This document shows positions 22,101-30,509 of a stretch of DNA of 64,000 nt, piece after piece. Source of the DNA: Clostridiales bacterium (GTDB lineage: Bacteria > Bacillota > Clostridia > Oscillospirales > Ruminococcaceae); NCBI GenBank assembly GCA_019423685.1, contig JAHZAY010000001.1:193092-257091 (forward strand), written 5' to 3'. The first letter of the stretch is position 1; every line of letters starts with the position of its first letter. Made by a program: the position numbers and the translations under genes. The notes under the pieces are model-generated. The model searched no databases and had not been told where the DNA came from. It saw nothing but the letters and a program-made list of their open reading frames with translations.

Positions 22101-22543
22101 ATCGAGGACTTGACCTGCGACTGGCTTGCAAAGTGGTGCAGCTGATCCGGGCGGATGCCGGCGTTTTTAAACTCGTCGATCTGGCGCAGCATCGTCCCCA
22201 CAAAGGAGGCGTTTTTGGCCTGCCGGGCATACAGCTGCAGCCCGTCGCGCACCTGCCCGAGGGCCAGACTCATCAAGATCTGTTTGGCCGGCTCGGTGAC
22301 GACCTGCCCGGCCATGCCCCCGCACTCGGCAAAAATCCGGTGACACAGGCGGGTGAAGCTGTACACCTCCACCCGCTGTGCATTGCGCTGCAAGGTGCGC
22401 GCCACCGCCTTTTCCATCTCGAAGGAAAACTGCTCGGGCACGATCAGCAGCACCCTCTTTTGCTGTTCGGCCGCCTGGCGAATCTTTTCCAGCACCGCGG
22501 TGGTCTTTCCGCTACCGGCGCGGCCGAGGATAAACGACAGCAT
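19160..22543 (-). CDS. addB: ATP-dependent helicase/deoxyribonuclease subunit B (AddB)
   Basis: AddB, ~1127 aa, partner of AddA: nuclease plus Chi-recognising inactive helicase. Walker A GRAGSGKT is at residues 7-14. The iron-sulfur cysteines are present: an upstream YFTCPFAYFC segment and the C-terminal C1086-x2-C1089-x5-C1095 (CQYCDYKPIC), with the nuclease VVDYKSGTK motif between. ATG 22543 is preferred over 22549 because GGGGGG lies six bases before it. First gene of addBA. Confidence 0.96.
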   Translation of the reverse strand: MLSFILGRAGSGKTTAVLEKIRQAAEQQKRVLLIVPEQFSFEMEKAVARTLQRNAQRVEVYSFTRLCHRIFAECGGMAGQVVTEPAKQILMSLALGQVRDGLQLYARQAKNASFVGTMLRQIDEFKNAGIRPDQLHHFASQSQVKSSMPQLAQKTAEMSEIYAYYQALLEEQFQDEKDWIMRCCALLEGKGYFRDCVIFVDSFMTFMAGEKKLLQLMLSECERMEVSLPLDALPEVQQQQPLSDGSFAVPQETFLQMLGWARDQQIPYTCPDPLSTSPRFHNAPLRFLEHHFTTVRPPRFEGDNRAVSLTRAPNPYEEVRFIAAQIVKLVRQQGLRYNQIAVIARQVEPYLTAIEDLFPKYNIPCFFDRREDVQTIPVFSLLFSALDALHTNFDTQHMLALGKNPLLGLSETQVAMLENYCFVWGVDHKLWLSKEGFANHPRGMVEQFSQEDRAQLDEIQQTAAAIVQPLCRLQSALGEQCTGRQFAQGLYDFLIDTGAKQRLAQMAADQQLTVQQQRALHLNQSAWEILVELLDTFAQVLRDIALPPAQLRELFVMASLSSDIGSIPNTLDQVSIGSADRMRPNQPKVSFVLGLNLGEFPPQLSENGLFSETERDRLQESGIQLNPSVIKLSDYEKYYLYSAISSPSDQLFLSCHTAKLTGEATPDSPALHKILTIFPDCARSAASLPESFYIANDQTAFETLCRNIRKDTPFTASLLEVVRRGPYADRLEQVLSVMQAGAFRIRDREISRMLFGSRMRLSPSRVERYFTCPFAYFCSGGLNLQARRKVEISPMQSGTIIHFVLERMVRTHGGKGLGELQPQQMQQEVQQLLHEFLSDRVSRTEALSRRFHYLFERLSITLTRLLMQLAREFAQSDFEPVRFELPIRQGGEVAPLELSLADGTRVSVEGIVDRVDLMEQDGKKYVRVVDYKSGTKAFRLDDVYYGLNLQMLIYLFSIWKNGRGELADCLPAGVLYLPAKDHIISTSREATDEQVEREHQKRYKMSGLVLEDPTCVAGMEHEIAGVFIPVKTKSDGSFDARSSLATLEQMGRIQRHIERVLSGMAQHLLDGQIEASPSVGMGYEPCQYCDYKPICQHQQQDRQHKLTEMGRAGFFEALKEEEDGKTE

Positions 22544-22572
22544 CTGCATCCCCCCTGTTCAGAATATCTTTG

Positions 22573-22578
22573 ATTATA
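22573..22578 (-). promoter_or_regulatory. addBA promoter, extended -10
   Basis: TATAAT on the minus strand preceded by TGG (extended -10, TGGTATAAT), 30 bases before addB. No good -35 is visible. Confidence 0.55.
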
Positions 22579-22587
22579 CCACATCCC

Positions 22588-23937
22588 TCAATCCCGGCGC
22601 AATCCCGCATACGCGGTGAGCAGACAGCACAACAGCCAAAAGTATTTGTCGTACAAAAAGCCGTAGCGGTTGGAGATGGCGTTTTGCAAAAACACAAAAC
22701 CAAAGCTGATGGCAAAGCCCATCGCCCCTTTATACCCCAACAGCACTGCGCGCAGCAAAAAGGTGCCGATCCAAAACCACAGGCACACCCCCAGCCCAAA
22801 CTGGATATATCCGCCGTTGAGCAGGTCGGCCAGCAAAAAGCTGTGGGCAGAGAGGTTTTGTCTGGACTGAGGCGCATAGCTCTGCACAAGCTGCGGGTCA
22901 TCGCTCTGCCGGTACAGCAGCACATCGCTTCCAAAGCCGCGGCCGACGATCTTTTCGACGGTGCTGTACTGCTGCTGCTCCCGCAGCGCCACCGACCAGA
23001 TCAACATCCGCTTGGAGCCGCCCTCCTCCTCGGCCAGCGCCCCATACCGCTCGAGCGCCGAGCCCGCCGAGGCCATCTGCGGGGGATTCTCCTGCTGCAA
23101 GAGCTGCTCATACCGCCAATCGAGGAACACCTGCAGCAGCGCGCACAGCGCCACCACGCTCAAAAAGATGGCCAGCCACCCGCCAGCAAACCGCCGCAGC
23201 CTGCCTGCCCGCCCCGCAGAGCGGTCGCGCCAGAGCGTCCACAGGCCGCTGAGCAGCTGCCAGAGGACAAAGCACAGCAGCAACAGCGCGTTTCTGCGCG
23301 AGGAGCTGAGCACAATGACCGGGGCGCACAGCAGATAAAGGAAGAAAAAGCGGGGTCGCAGCGGGCGAGTTCGCTCGAGCAAAAAGGTCCCGGCAACAAG
23401 CCCCATGAGCACCACCGAAGAGAAGACGTTATAATCCAGCCGCAGCGAGAGCCTGCGCCCATAGACCACCGGGTACAACACCGGCACAGCGAAATTGACA
23501 ATCGAAAGGGCAGCCGCCGCAACGGCGCACGCCAAAAACACCCGCCCGATGGTGCGCATCCGCCGCGCCGTATCCTTTTGCAGAAAGTTTAGCAGCAGCA
23601 CCGACAAAAACAACATCAGCAGCACCACCTTGTACTTTTCCCACACTCCTTCCAAAAGCGGAGAATAGGACACACTGACAAGGTCCCAGCCGATATACAG
23701 TATGAGCGTCGCCCACATCGCTCCCATCGGGCGCAGCAGCAGAAGCTGCTGCTGCAAAAGGTGCGCCGGGTGTCTGAGCCCTTCCCGCTCCTCCCACAAA
23801 AAGCTTGCCAGCAGTGCAACAAGGGACAGCTCCAGCAGCCCAAAAGCCGTCTGTGCTGCAAGCTCATACAGCGCAAAAAAGATGCTCACCGGCAGAATGG
23901 TTTCCCACACTTTTCCAGCTTGTGCCTTCACCCTCAT
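22588..23937 (-). CDS. O-antigen ligase/polymerase-like membrane protein
   Basis: A polytopic membrane protein (449 aa) with about ten hydrophobic segments, a basic SSSRRNALLLL motif near residue 213 and a large exposed loop after it: the layout of the Wzy/WaaL (O-antigen ligase-like) superfamily. In Gram-positives such proteins polymerise or ligate surface polysaccharide, but no glycan gene cluster surrounds it, so the substrate is unknown. The ATG at 23937 is very close to its GGGGGA; a GTG at 23931 has better spacing. It is divergent from sbcD. Confidence 0.72.
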   Translation of the reverse strand: MRVKAQAGKVWETILPVSIFFALYELAAQTAFGLLELSLVALLASFLWEEREGLRHPAHLLQQQLLLLRPMGAMWATLILYIGWDLVSVSYSPLLEGVWEKYKVVLLMLFLSVLLLNFLQKDTARRMRTIGRVFLACAVAAAALSIVNFAVPVLYPVVYGRRLSLRLDYNVFSSVVLMGLVAGTFLLERTRPLRPRFFFLYLLCAPVIVLSSSRRNALLLLCFVLWQLLSGLWTLWRDRSAGRAGRLRRFAGGWLAIFLSVVALCALLQVFLDWRYEQLLQQENPPQMASAGSALERYGALAEEEGGSKRMLIWSVALREQQQYSTVEKIVGRGFGSDVLLYRQSDDPQLVQSYAPQSRQNLSAHSFLLADLLNGGYIQFGLGVCLWFWIGTFLLRAVLLGYKGAMGFAISFGFVFLQNAISNRYGFLYDKYFWLLCCLLTAYAGLRRD

Positions 23938-24014
23938 TCCCCCTATCTTTGCAGATTGATACCCCTATAGTTTGCCAACTCCCCGGAAGGCTTATTCTTT
24001 TTTGCGGCAAGTTG

Positions 24015-24023
24015 TGGTATAAT
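24015..24023 (+). promoter_or_regulatory. sbcDC promoter, extended -10
   Basis: TGGTATAAT, a consensus extended -10, 43 bases before sbcD; the -35 region is poor. Confidence 0.6.
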
Positions 24024-24065
24024 GGGAAACAGTTTTATCCTGTCGTTTATCAAAAGGAGCACGCT

Positions 24066-25232
24066 ATGAAATTGTTACATACCTCCGACTGGCACATCGG
24101 GCGCAGCCTGTTTGAATTTTCCCTCCTGGAAGATCAGCGGGAAATCTTCCGCCAGATCTGCGCGATCATCGAGCGCGAACAGGTGGACGCCATCCTCATC
24201 AGCGGCGACCTGTATGACCGCTCGATCCCCTCGGCCGAGGCCGTCTCGCTGCTCGACGAGATGTTCACCACCCTCATCGGCCGCTACCACCTGCCGGTGC
24301 TGGCCATCAGCGGCAACCACGACTCGGCGCGCCGGGTGGACTACGCCAGCCGTCTGCTCAGCGCAAGCGGGCTTTATCTTGCCGGCGGCTTCACCCCAAA
24401 GATGCACAAGGTGACGCTGCGCGACGCCTTTGGGCCGGTCCACTTCTTTCTGCTGCCCTACTTTTTCCCCCAGCAGGTGCGGGTGCTGCTAGAGGACAAC
24501 TCCATCCACACGGCAGACGCCGCCCTGCAAAAGATCATCGACTACAACCGCGACCAGATCGACCCTGCCGAGCGCAACGTCCTGCTGGCCCACGGATTTT
24601 TTATGAAGCAGCGCGCCGGTCAAAAGAGCGAACAGGCACCCGATCAGCCCCAGTGTGCCGGTTCCGAGACGTCGGTCGGGACAAGTGATCTGTGCGACCT
24701 GTCCTGCTGCGAGGGGCTATTTGACTATGTCGCCCTCGGACACCTGCACGGCGCGCAGACAGCCGGAGACGCGCGGATGCGCTACAGCGGGTCGCCGCTC
24801 AAATACTCGGTGGACGAGGCGTCCAGCAACAAGTCGGTGACTCTGGTGGAGCTTTCGGACAAGGGGGAATTTTCGGCCAGGACCATCCCGCTGACTCCGA
24901 TGCGCGACCTGCGGCTGCTGACCGGCAGCATCGAGGAGCTGTGCGACCCCTCCCGCAAGAGCGACGACTATGTCTTTGTACAGCTGGTTTCCCAAGGGCC
25001 GGTGCTGGGCGCCATGAGCCGTCTGCGGGAGATTTACCCCCACACGCTGGGGCTCTCCTTCTGCCGCAATCCCTCCCCCTCCCGCTCTTCTCTTTCCCAA
25101 AGTCCCGCTGCCCTGCCGCCCCAAGAGCTGTTCTCCCGCTTTTATCGCCAGGTGCAGGGGGAGGAAATTTCTGACGAACAGCAAACCATTGTAGCCGACA
25201 TCCTGCGCACCGTGACGCAGGAAACCACATAA
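24066..25232 (+). CDS. sbcD: Exonuclease SbcCD, nuclease subunit D (Mre11-like)
   Basis: SbcD (388 aa) is the manganese phosphodiesterase of SbcCD, which opens hairpins and cuts at blocked or palindromic DNA ends. Motifs in order: SDWHIG (7-12), SGDLYDRS, SGNHDSARR, LAHGFF and GHLHGAQ. The frame is open further upstream, but ATG 24066 follows AAAGGAG and starts at the family N terminus MKLLHTSDWH. sbcC follows after 16 bases. Confidence 0.96.
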   Translation: MKLLHTSDWHIGRSLFEFSLLEDQREIFRQICAIIEREQVDAILISGDLYDRSIPSAEAVSLLDEMFTTLIGRYHLPVLAISGNHDSARRVDYASRLLSASGLYLAGGFTPKMHKVTLRDAFGPVHFFLLPYFFPQQVRVLLEDNSIHTADAALQKIIDYNRDQIDPAERNVLLAHGFFMKQRAGQKSEQAPDQPQCAGSETSVGTSDLCDLSCCEGLFDYVALGHLHGAQTAGDARMRYSGSPLKYSVDEASSNKSVTLVELSDKGEFSARTIPLTPMRDLRLLTGSIEELCDPSRKSDDYVFVQLVSQGPVLGAMSRLREIYPHTLGLSFCRNPSPSRSSLSQSPAALPPQELFSRFYRQVQGEEISDEQQTIVADILRTVTQETT

Positions 25233-25248
25233 AGGAAGGAGGAGGCCG

Positions 25249-28161
25249 ATGAAACCCATTTTTCTGCGGATGCACGCCTTCGGGCCCTATCCGGGCACCG
25301 AAGAGATCGACTTTACCAAGCTGGAAGGCGGCATCTTTTTGATCTGCGGGCCGACCGGGGCCGGAAAGACCACCATCTTCGACGCCATCTGTTTTGCGCT
25401 GTACGCCCACGCCAGCGGCAATCTGCGCTCCGCCGACTCCTTCAAGAGCCAGCACGCCGGCGAGCAGGAGGTGTGCTATGTGGAATTCACCTTTGAGCTG
25501 GCGGGCAGGCGCTACCACATCCGCCGCACCCCAAAGCAGATGGTCTATTCCAAGCGAAAAAAACAGATGATTGAAACCGGCGGCACCGTCGAGCTGACCA
25601 TGCCGGACGCAGAGGTGCTCTCCCGCCGGGAGGCCAACGCCCGCATCGAGGAGCTGTTGGGACTTTCCTGCGAGCAGTTTCAAAAGATCGTGATGCTGGC
25701 CCAGGGGGAATTCCGCAAGTTTTTGGACGCTTCCAGCCGCGAAAAGCAGGAAATCTTTCGCAAGATCTTCCAGGCCGGCCTCTACGAGCGCTTTACCGCC
25801 ACCCTGGGAGAGCGCGCCGACGCCATCAAGCGCGCAGGAGAAACCGCGCGGCAGGCCGCCCTCTCGATGCTGGGCCAGCTGGACTGCCAGGACGACCCGG
25901 CTCTGCTGCAACTGATCCAGGCGCAAAATCCCTCCCCGCAGGCAGTCTGCGCCCACCTCAAGGAGCACCTGCCCCTTGAACTGCAAACGATCGTGCAGGC
26001 CCAAAAGGAGACCGCTTGCATCGAAGAGCAGCTGCGCAAATTGGATCTGGAAAAAGCGCAGGAGCTGGACGGGCTATTTTCCACCCGCGAGCAGTTGCAG
26101 CAGCAGATGCGCGATCTACAGCAAAAGGAGCCGCAGATTCAGGCGATGCGCCGGACGCTGGCCCATCTGGAAACGGCGTCCGCCATCCTGCCGTCCTACA
26201 CCCTGCTGCTGGACGCGCGCAAGCAATCTGACCAAAAAGCCGTTCAGTTGCAGCAGGCAAAGGAGCAGCTTGCTGCGCATGAGCAGGAGTTTGCCGATAC
26301 CACCCAGCTGTTTGCCACCCTCCCGGAGTGCAACAACCGTCGCGACATTCTCTACCGCCAGCTGCAAAAGGGCGAACAGGAGATCGCGCAGCTGCAAAAA
26401 CTGGGCCAATTGGAGCAGGACATCCAGCAGCAGGAAAAGCTCTTAGCCCTCTCCAAGCGCAACGCCTCGATCAGCCAGCTGCTCTTACAGCGCGCTCAGC
26501 ACGCGGCAAAGCGCCAAAAATATGCGCGCATCCTCGAGTTATACGCTGCGGTAGCGCAAGGAAAGGCCACCTACACCCAGGCGCTCGATCAGCTGCACGC
26601 GGCCCAGCAGCTTCAGCGGGACGCCCAGGCGCTATTGCTGGCCCAGACCCTTCAGGAAGGCAAACCCTGTCCGGTCTGCGGCTCCATCCACCATCCAGCC
26701 CCCGCCAAAGCGCAGGAAAGACAGGTGAGCGGCGAACAGATCGAGGCGCTCAACCGCGATGTACAGCGCGCCTTCGGGGACTACTCGGCCAAACAGACGC
26801 TGCTCGACGAGCTGCTCTCCCAGCTGGGAGACACAAGCTCGCCATCCGCCCAGGCAGCAGCGGCCAAAAAGCAGCAGCTCGATCTGCTCATCCAAAACGA
26901 CGAGCAGCAGATTGCCGCCCTGATCCCGCTGCAAAAGGTCAGCGCGGCCCGCTACTTCGATCCGGACTATCTGCAAGCGCAGATTCTGCCAGCGCAGGCA
27001 AAGGTCAGCGCCCAGCAAAAGGCGCTGGAAATGCTGCTCGGGCAGCGGGCTTCCCTTGCCGGGGAGCTTTCTGCCAAAGGAGAGCTGCCCGACCTTGCCG
27101 CCGTGCAGGCAAATCAGCAGGCTCTGCGCCAACAGCAGGAGCAGTTGCAGCAGCAGATCCAGCAGATCACCGACCGCTACCACGCCGCCAGCAGCCAGAT
27201 GAGCCGCTTGCAGGCCAGCGTCGGGCAGTTTGAGAACGACCTTGCCGCAATAAAGCAGCGCACCGAGCTTTTGCAGCAGGATTTTGAAAAGCAATTGGCG
27301 CAAAATCAAATCCCCAACGAGGAAGAGCTCTTGAAGATGTCCGAGGGGCTTGCACAGCAAAAGCAGCTCAAAAGCCAGGTGGAGGAGCACACCAGCCAAA
27401 CCCTCCTTACAGGCAGCCGGCTGACCCAGCTCAACGAGCAGATCGGCGATCAGCGCCGTCCGGACCTTGCCGCCCTGAGCCGCACCCACCAACAGATACA
27501 GCAGATGTTGGCGCAGGAAAGGGAGCTGCTCGACCAAAAGACACAGCGCTACAACCTGAACCTGCGCCTGCTCTCGGGCATCGAGGAGCAGGTGGAGCGC
27601 TTTTTGCAGCAGGACCGCGCCTATGAGATGGTGGGCGGACTGTTTGCAACTGCCAGCGGCAAAAATACCCAGCGCCTCTCCTTTGAGAGCTTCGTGCTCT
27701 CGAGCTACTTTGAGCAGATCATCGACGCGGCAAACCTGCACCTATTCCAGATGAGCCAGGGCCGCTATCAGATGCTGCGCAAAAAGGACCGGTCGCGCGG
27801 CAACACCTCCTCGGGGCTGGACCTGGAAATTTTGGACAGCTACACCGGCCTGCCGCGCCACGTCTCCACCCTGTCGGGCGGCGAGAGCTTTCAGACTGCG
27901 CTGTCTCTGGCGCTGGGGCTGGCGCAGGTGGTGCAGCAGCACGCCGGGGGCATCCACATCCAGACGATGTTCATCGACGAGGGATTTGGCAGTCTGGACC
28001 CACAAAGTCTGGACAGCGCCATCCAGACCCTGACCAATCTACAGGCCGACGGGCGGCTGGTGGGCATCATCTCCCATGTGCCGCAGCTGTTGGAGCGCAT
28101 CCCCTCCCGCATCGTCGTGACCCCTTCGGTAAACGGCAGCACCCTACACGTTAAAGCATAA
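25249..28161 (+). CDS. sbcC: Exonuclease SbcCD, ATPase subunit C (Rad50-like)
   Basis: SbcC, 970 aa: N-terminal ABC half with Walker A GPTGAGKT (34-41), long Gln/Ala-rich coiled coils with a zinc hook C474-P-V-C477 at the apex, and C-terminal half with signature LSGGES and FIDEGFGSLD Walker B/D-loop. It dimerises through the hook and gates SbcD. GGAGGAGG precedes the ATG. sbcD-sbcC form an operon ending at the hairpin at 28176. Confidence 0.97.
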   Translation: MKPIFLRMHAFGPYPGTEEIDFTKLEGGIFLICGPTGAGKTTIFDAICFALYAHASGNLRSADSFKSQHAGEQEVCYVEFTFELAGRRYHIRRTPKQMVYSKRKKQMIETGGTVELTMPDAEVLSRREANARIEELLGLSCEQFQKIVMLAQGEFRKFLDASSREKQEIFRKIFQAGLYERFTATLGERADAIKRAGETARQAALSMLGQLDCQDDPALLQLIQAQNPSPQAVCAHLKEHLPLELQTIVQAQKETACIEEQLRKLDLEKAQELDGLFSTREQLQQQMRDLQQKEPQIQAMRRTLAHLETASAILPSYTLLLDARKQSDQKAVQLQQAKEQLAAHEQEFADTTQLFATLPECNNRRDILYRQLQKGEQEIAQLQKLGQLEQDIQQQEKLLALSKRNASISQLLLQRAQHAAKRQKYARILELYAAVAQGKATYTQALDQLHAAQQLQRDAQALLLAQTLQEGKPCPVCGSIHHPAPAKAQERQVSGEQIEALNRDVQRAFGDYSAKQTLLDELLSQLGDTSSPSAQAAAAKKQQLDLLIQNDEQQIAALIPLQKVSAARYFDPDYLQAQILPAQAKVSAQQKALEMLLGQRASLAGELSAKGELPDLAAVQANQQALRQQQEQLQQQIQQITDRYHAASSQMSRLQASVGQFENDLAAIKQRTELLQQDFEKQLAQNQIPNEEELLKMSEGLAQQKQLKSQVEEHTSQTLLTGSRLTQLNEQIGDQRRPDLAALSRTHQQIQQMLAQERELLDQKTQRYNLNLRLLSGIEEQVERFLQQDRAYEMVGGLFATASGKNTQRLSFESFVLSSYFEQIIDAANLHLFQMSQGRYQMLRKKDRSRGNTSSGLDLEILDSYTGLPRHVSTLSGGESFQTALSLALGLAQVVQQHAGGIHIQTMFIDEGFGSLDPQSLDSAIQTLTNLQADGRLVGIISHVPQLLERIPSRIVVTPSVNGSTLHVKA

Positions 28162-28175
28162 CTGCCAAAAGCGCA

Positions 28176-28214
28176 AAAGAGGACAACCGGGCTTTCCGGT
28201 TGTCCTCTTTTTTT
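28176..28214. terminator. Bidirectional terminator, sbcC / GNAT gene
   Basis: AGAGGACAACCGG pairs with CCGGTTGTCCTCT around a GCTTT loop, followed by T7 on the plus strand and preceded by A residues, so it can serve both converging genes; its right end overlaps the GNAT stop. Confidence 0.9.
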
Positions 28215-28704
28215 ACAAGGTCAGTTTGTATCGCGTTCCCTCTTCTGTCGTCTCACAGGGCACAAACCCCACGCTCTCGAACATCCGGCGGGAACCGGTA
28301 TTGTAGTGGTAGATCTTATCGACATACAGCTCCCGGTACCCCAGCTTTCTTGCCCGCTCGACGAGGGCCTTTACGACCCGGCGGCCAATCTGTTTGCCGC
28401 GCAGCCCTTTCTCCCCCACCACGATGGGCATATCCTGCTGCCAGAAGGTGACATCCCCGATGGGGCGCCAGCTATTTCCCTCCCGGTACTCGATAAAATA
28501 GACCTCTCCGCGCTGTTCGAGGTAGTGGTACATCTTTTTTAACCGCGCCCGGTCATAGGGCTGGTATTTTCCATCCACCAGCATCAGCGTCTCCTCGTCC
28601 TGATACCACGCGAGGGCAAACGCATCGTCCTCGTCATATTTGCGCAGCCGCAACTGCTGATCGATCGGCAGCAGTTGCGGTTGTTCGATTCCTTCAATCG
28701 GCAC
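28213..28704 (-). CDS. GNAT-family N-acetyltransferase
   Basis: A 163-aa single-domain acetyltransferase. Residues ~95-140 carry the acetyl-CoA motif A region (GLRGKQIGRRVVKALVERA) and the following LYVDKIYHYNTGSRRMFESVGF, a typical motif B with the conserved aromatic residues of RimJ/RimL-like enzymes. The start is GTG with GAGGAGG seven bases upstream. Substrate is not predictable. It is last of a minus-strand run that also includes the SpoIIM-like gene. Confidence 0.88.
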   Translation of the reverse strand: MPIEGIEQPQLLPIDQQLRLRKYDEDDAFALAWYQDEETLMLVDGKYQPYDRARLKKMYHYLEQRGEVYFIEYREGNSWRPIGDVTFWQQDMPIVVGEKGLRGKQIGRRVVKALVERARKLGYRELYVDKIYHYNTGSRRMFESVGFVPCETTEEGTRYKLTL

Positions 28705-28785
28705 AAAAATTCCTCCTCTTGCTCGCTTACCGCTGAAGATTACATTGTCTAAGTTGCCCCCAACCGCCTGCCATCCGGCACGTTC

Positions 28786-29454
28786 CTATCCCACCAAAGC
28801 GGTGAACACCAGCCGCAGCACCCCCGCCAGCAGCGAGACGGTTCCTCCCAACAGGTAGAGGATCAAAAACTTTGCCAGATACCCCCCGATATTTCCCTGG
28901 GGGACGGGCATCGCCTGCGCCGCCTTTTCGGGCAGCAGTTGGGCAAAAAAGCGGGTGGAAAAGTGCAAGCTCTCCGCTGCTCCCTTGAGCAGCAGCAAAA
29001 GCTCGAGCAGCGCCTGGGGCAGCAGGATGAGCAGATACTGCACCACCGCAGACCGCTCCCCCGAGCTGTAGGCGTACACGCCCAGGACGCCGACGCCCAA
29101 TCCCTTCCAGAACAGCACGCCCAGCGCGATTGGCTGGAACACCGCCCCCAACCCGCACAGACATAGAATCAACAACAGCAGCGCATTTGCCGTAAAGGAG
29201 GCGGTCAGCATCTCCAAAAAGCTGCCCTGCTCGCCGCTCAACAGCTCTTGCAGCTGTTGCAGCACCTGGCCGGACTGCCCGCCGGCCATCCAACAGCCCG
29301 CAGCAGCCCCCAGCAAAAACACAAACCCCAGCGCCAAGCTCAGCCGGTTTTTCTTGATTTCGTGCCGCACATACCTCTTTGCATATCCCCTCTTGCTGGG
29401 ATAGCGCATCCTGTCTGCCTGAACCACAGTCTCAACCCCTTTTTTGCCGTCCAT
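28786..29454 (-). CDS. Stage II sporulation protein M-like membrane protein
   Basis: 222 aa with a basic N terminus (YAKRYVRHEIKKNR) and about five membrane helices, including a glycine-rich LFWKGLGVGVLGVYAY segment that resembles the SpoIIM/DUF95 family. In Bacillus, SpoIIM acts with SpoIID and SpoIIP in septal peptidoglycan removal during engulfment; no partners are in the window, so function here is inference. No good ribosome site is seen for ATG 29454; ATG 29409 is an alternative start. Confidence 0.62.
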   Translation of the reverse strand: MDGKKGVETVVQADRMRYPSKRGYAKRYVRHEIKKNRLSLALGFVFLLGAAAGCWMAGGQSGQVLQQLQELLSGEQGSFLEMLTASFTANALLLLILCLCGLGAVFQPIALGVLFWKGLGVGVLGVYAYSSGERSAVVQYLLILLPQALLELLLLLKGAAESLHFSTRFFAQLLPEKAAQAMPVPQGNIGGYLAKFLILYLLGGTVSLLAGVLRLVFTALVG

Positions 29455-29490
29455 GCGTTTTGTTTTATAGGTATGCGCGGCCTGTCCTCT

Positions 29491-30363
29491 TTATGACTGG
29501 GGGTGGTCGTAGATGGTCTGATTGGACCGGTAGATCCAGCCCGCAAACTGCTCGAGCGAGAAGTCCTCCTCCCCCTCCTGCGGCTGGTCCTGTGCGTCCT
29601 CATCGGGCAGCAGGTCGATGGTCAGCACCGATGTGTGGTAGATCTTCCCCTCGGTGTTGTAGAGGTCGACCACCAGCACCAGGGTGTTGTCCTCGCGGCT
29701 GGCTCCGCTGATGGCCGACGGCGGGGTGAAGCCGCCCAAGCCCTGCGGCTCGACATAGGCGCCCAGCTGCTCCGAATAGCTGCCCGAGCTGGAGCGAATC
29801 TGTTCGGCGTCGACGGCAAAGTGCTCGGTGATGAGCCCTTCGATCGTATCCGGTGCAAAGTAGCCGTTGCCGTCCGAGCCCACATAGGCGCTCAAATCGG
29901 GGTCGAGCTGGAGCGCCAATCCATACCAGGCATAGTTGCCAAAGTCGGGCGGCTCTTCGGCGGAAAAGTCCTGCTCCAGCACAGCGGGCGGCAGCGGGGC
30001 CAACACAGCGTCATACTGCGGATAGCGGCTGACAGGGCGCGCGGCTGCGTCTGAGGATTCTATCTGGGAAGTTTCCTCGGTTGAGGCTTCCTCCTGCGTG
30101 GATTCCTCTGCGGAAGTTTCCTCGGTTGGCTCTTCCTCCTGCGCGGACTCCTCCGTGGAAGTTTCCTCAGTTGGCGTTTCCTCCTGTGCAGATTCCTCGG
30201 TTGGCTCTTGTTGCTGCGTGGAACTTTCCTCCTCTGTTTGCGGCGCGGGCTGCTGGGTTGTTGGTTGGGCGCCGGATTGGGCCGCTCCGCGGGAAGAACA
30301 GCCGCCCAACAGCAGTGCCGCCAACAGCAGCGCGAGGGCTTTTTGCGAATAGGTTGCTTTCAT
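29491..30363 (-). CDS. Lipoprotein with Thr/Glu/Ser-rich repeat stalk
   Basis: 290 aa. Signal peptide with lipobox LLGGC (Cys22), then a low-complexity acidic stalk containing three copies of a 15-residue unit (PTEETSTEESAQEEE-like, ~residues 54-103), then a globular domain of ~180 residues with no family recognised (it contains FAPDTIEGLITEHF and LVLVVDLYNTEGKIY). The stalk probably spans the cell wall. Start 30363 has AGAGGTG upstream. It is followed by the SpoIIM-like gene after 36 bases. Confidence 0.8.
   Translation of the reverse strand: MKATYSQKALALLLAALLLGGCSSRGAAQSGAQPTTQQPAPQTEEESSTQQQEPTEESAQEETPTEETSTEESAQEEEPTEETSAEESTQEEASTEETSQIESSDAAARPVSRYPQYDAVLAPLPPAVLEQDFSAEEPPDFGNYAWYGLALQLDPDLSAYVGSDGNGYFAPDTIEGLITEHFAVDAEQIRSSSGSYSEQLGAYVEPQGLGGFTPPSAISGASREDNTLVLVVDLYNTEGKIYHTSVLTIDLLPDEDAQDQPQEGEEDFSLEQFAGWIYRSNQTIYDHPQS
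30068..30202 (-). repeat. Three tandem 45-bp repeats inside the lipoprotein gene
   Basis: Copies start at 30068, 30113 and 30158 (each beginning GAAGTTTCCTC on the plus strand). In-frame, so copy-number change would lengthen or shorten the stalk without a frameshift. Confidence 0.85.
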
Positions 30364-30434
30364 ACTGCACCTCTTTTCCAAGTGTTACCCTGAGGATACC
30401 CTGTTTTTCGTCATTTGTCAAGATTGGGCATAAA

Positions 30435-30470
30435 AAAGCGCCGTCCGCACCAAAGGCGAACAGCGCTTTA
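30435..30470 (-). terminator. Terminator after scfB
   Basis: On the minus strand AAAGCGCTGTTCGC pairs with GCGGACGGCGCTTT and runs into TTTTTT. Confidence 0.85.
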
Positions 30471-30509
30471 TTGTTAGATTCTGTTTAAACCGGCTGGGAT
30501 GTTGCCCAC

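Noticed and set aside
28727..29293. 188-aa frame overlapping the SpoIIM-like gene
   Set aside because: Arg/Gly/Ala-rich out-of-frame shadow; the +1 frame has clear membrane helices.
30068..30202. Non-coding tandem repeat or CRISPR
   Set aside because: The unit is 45 bp, in frame and encodes a clean 15-residue protein repeat.
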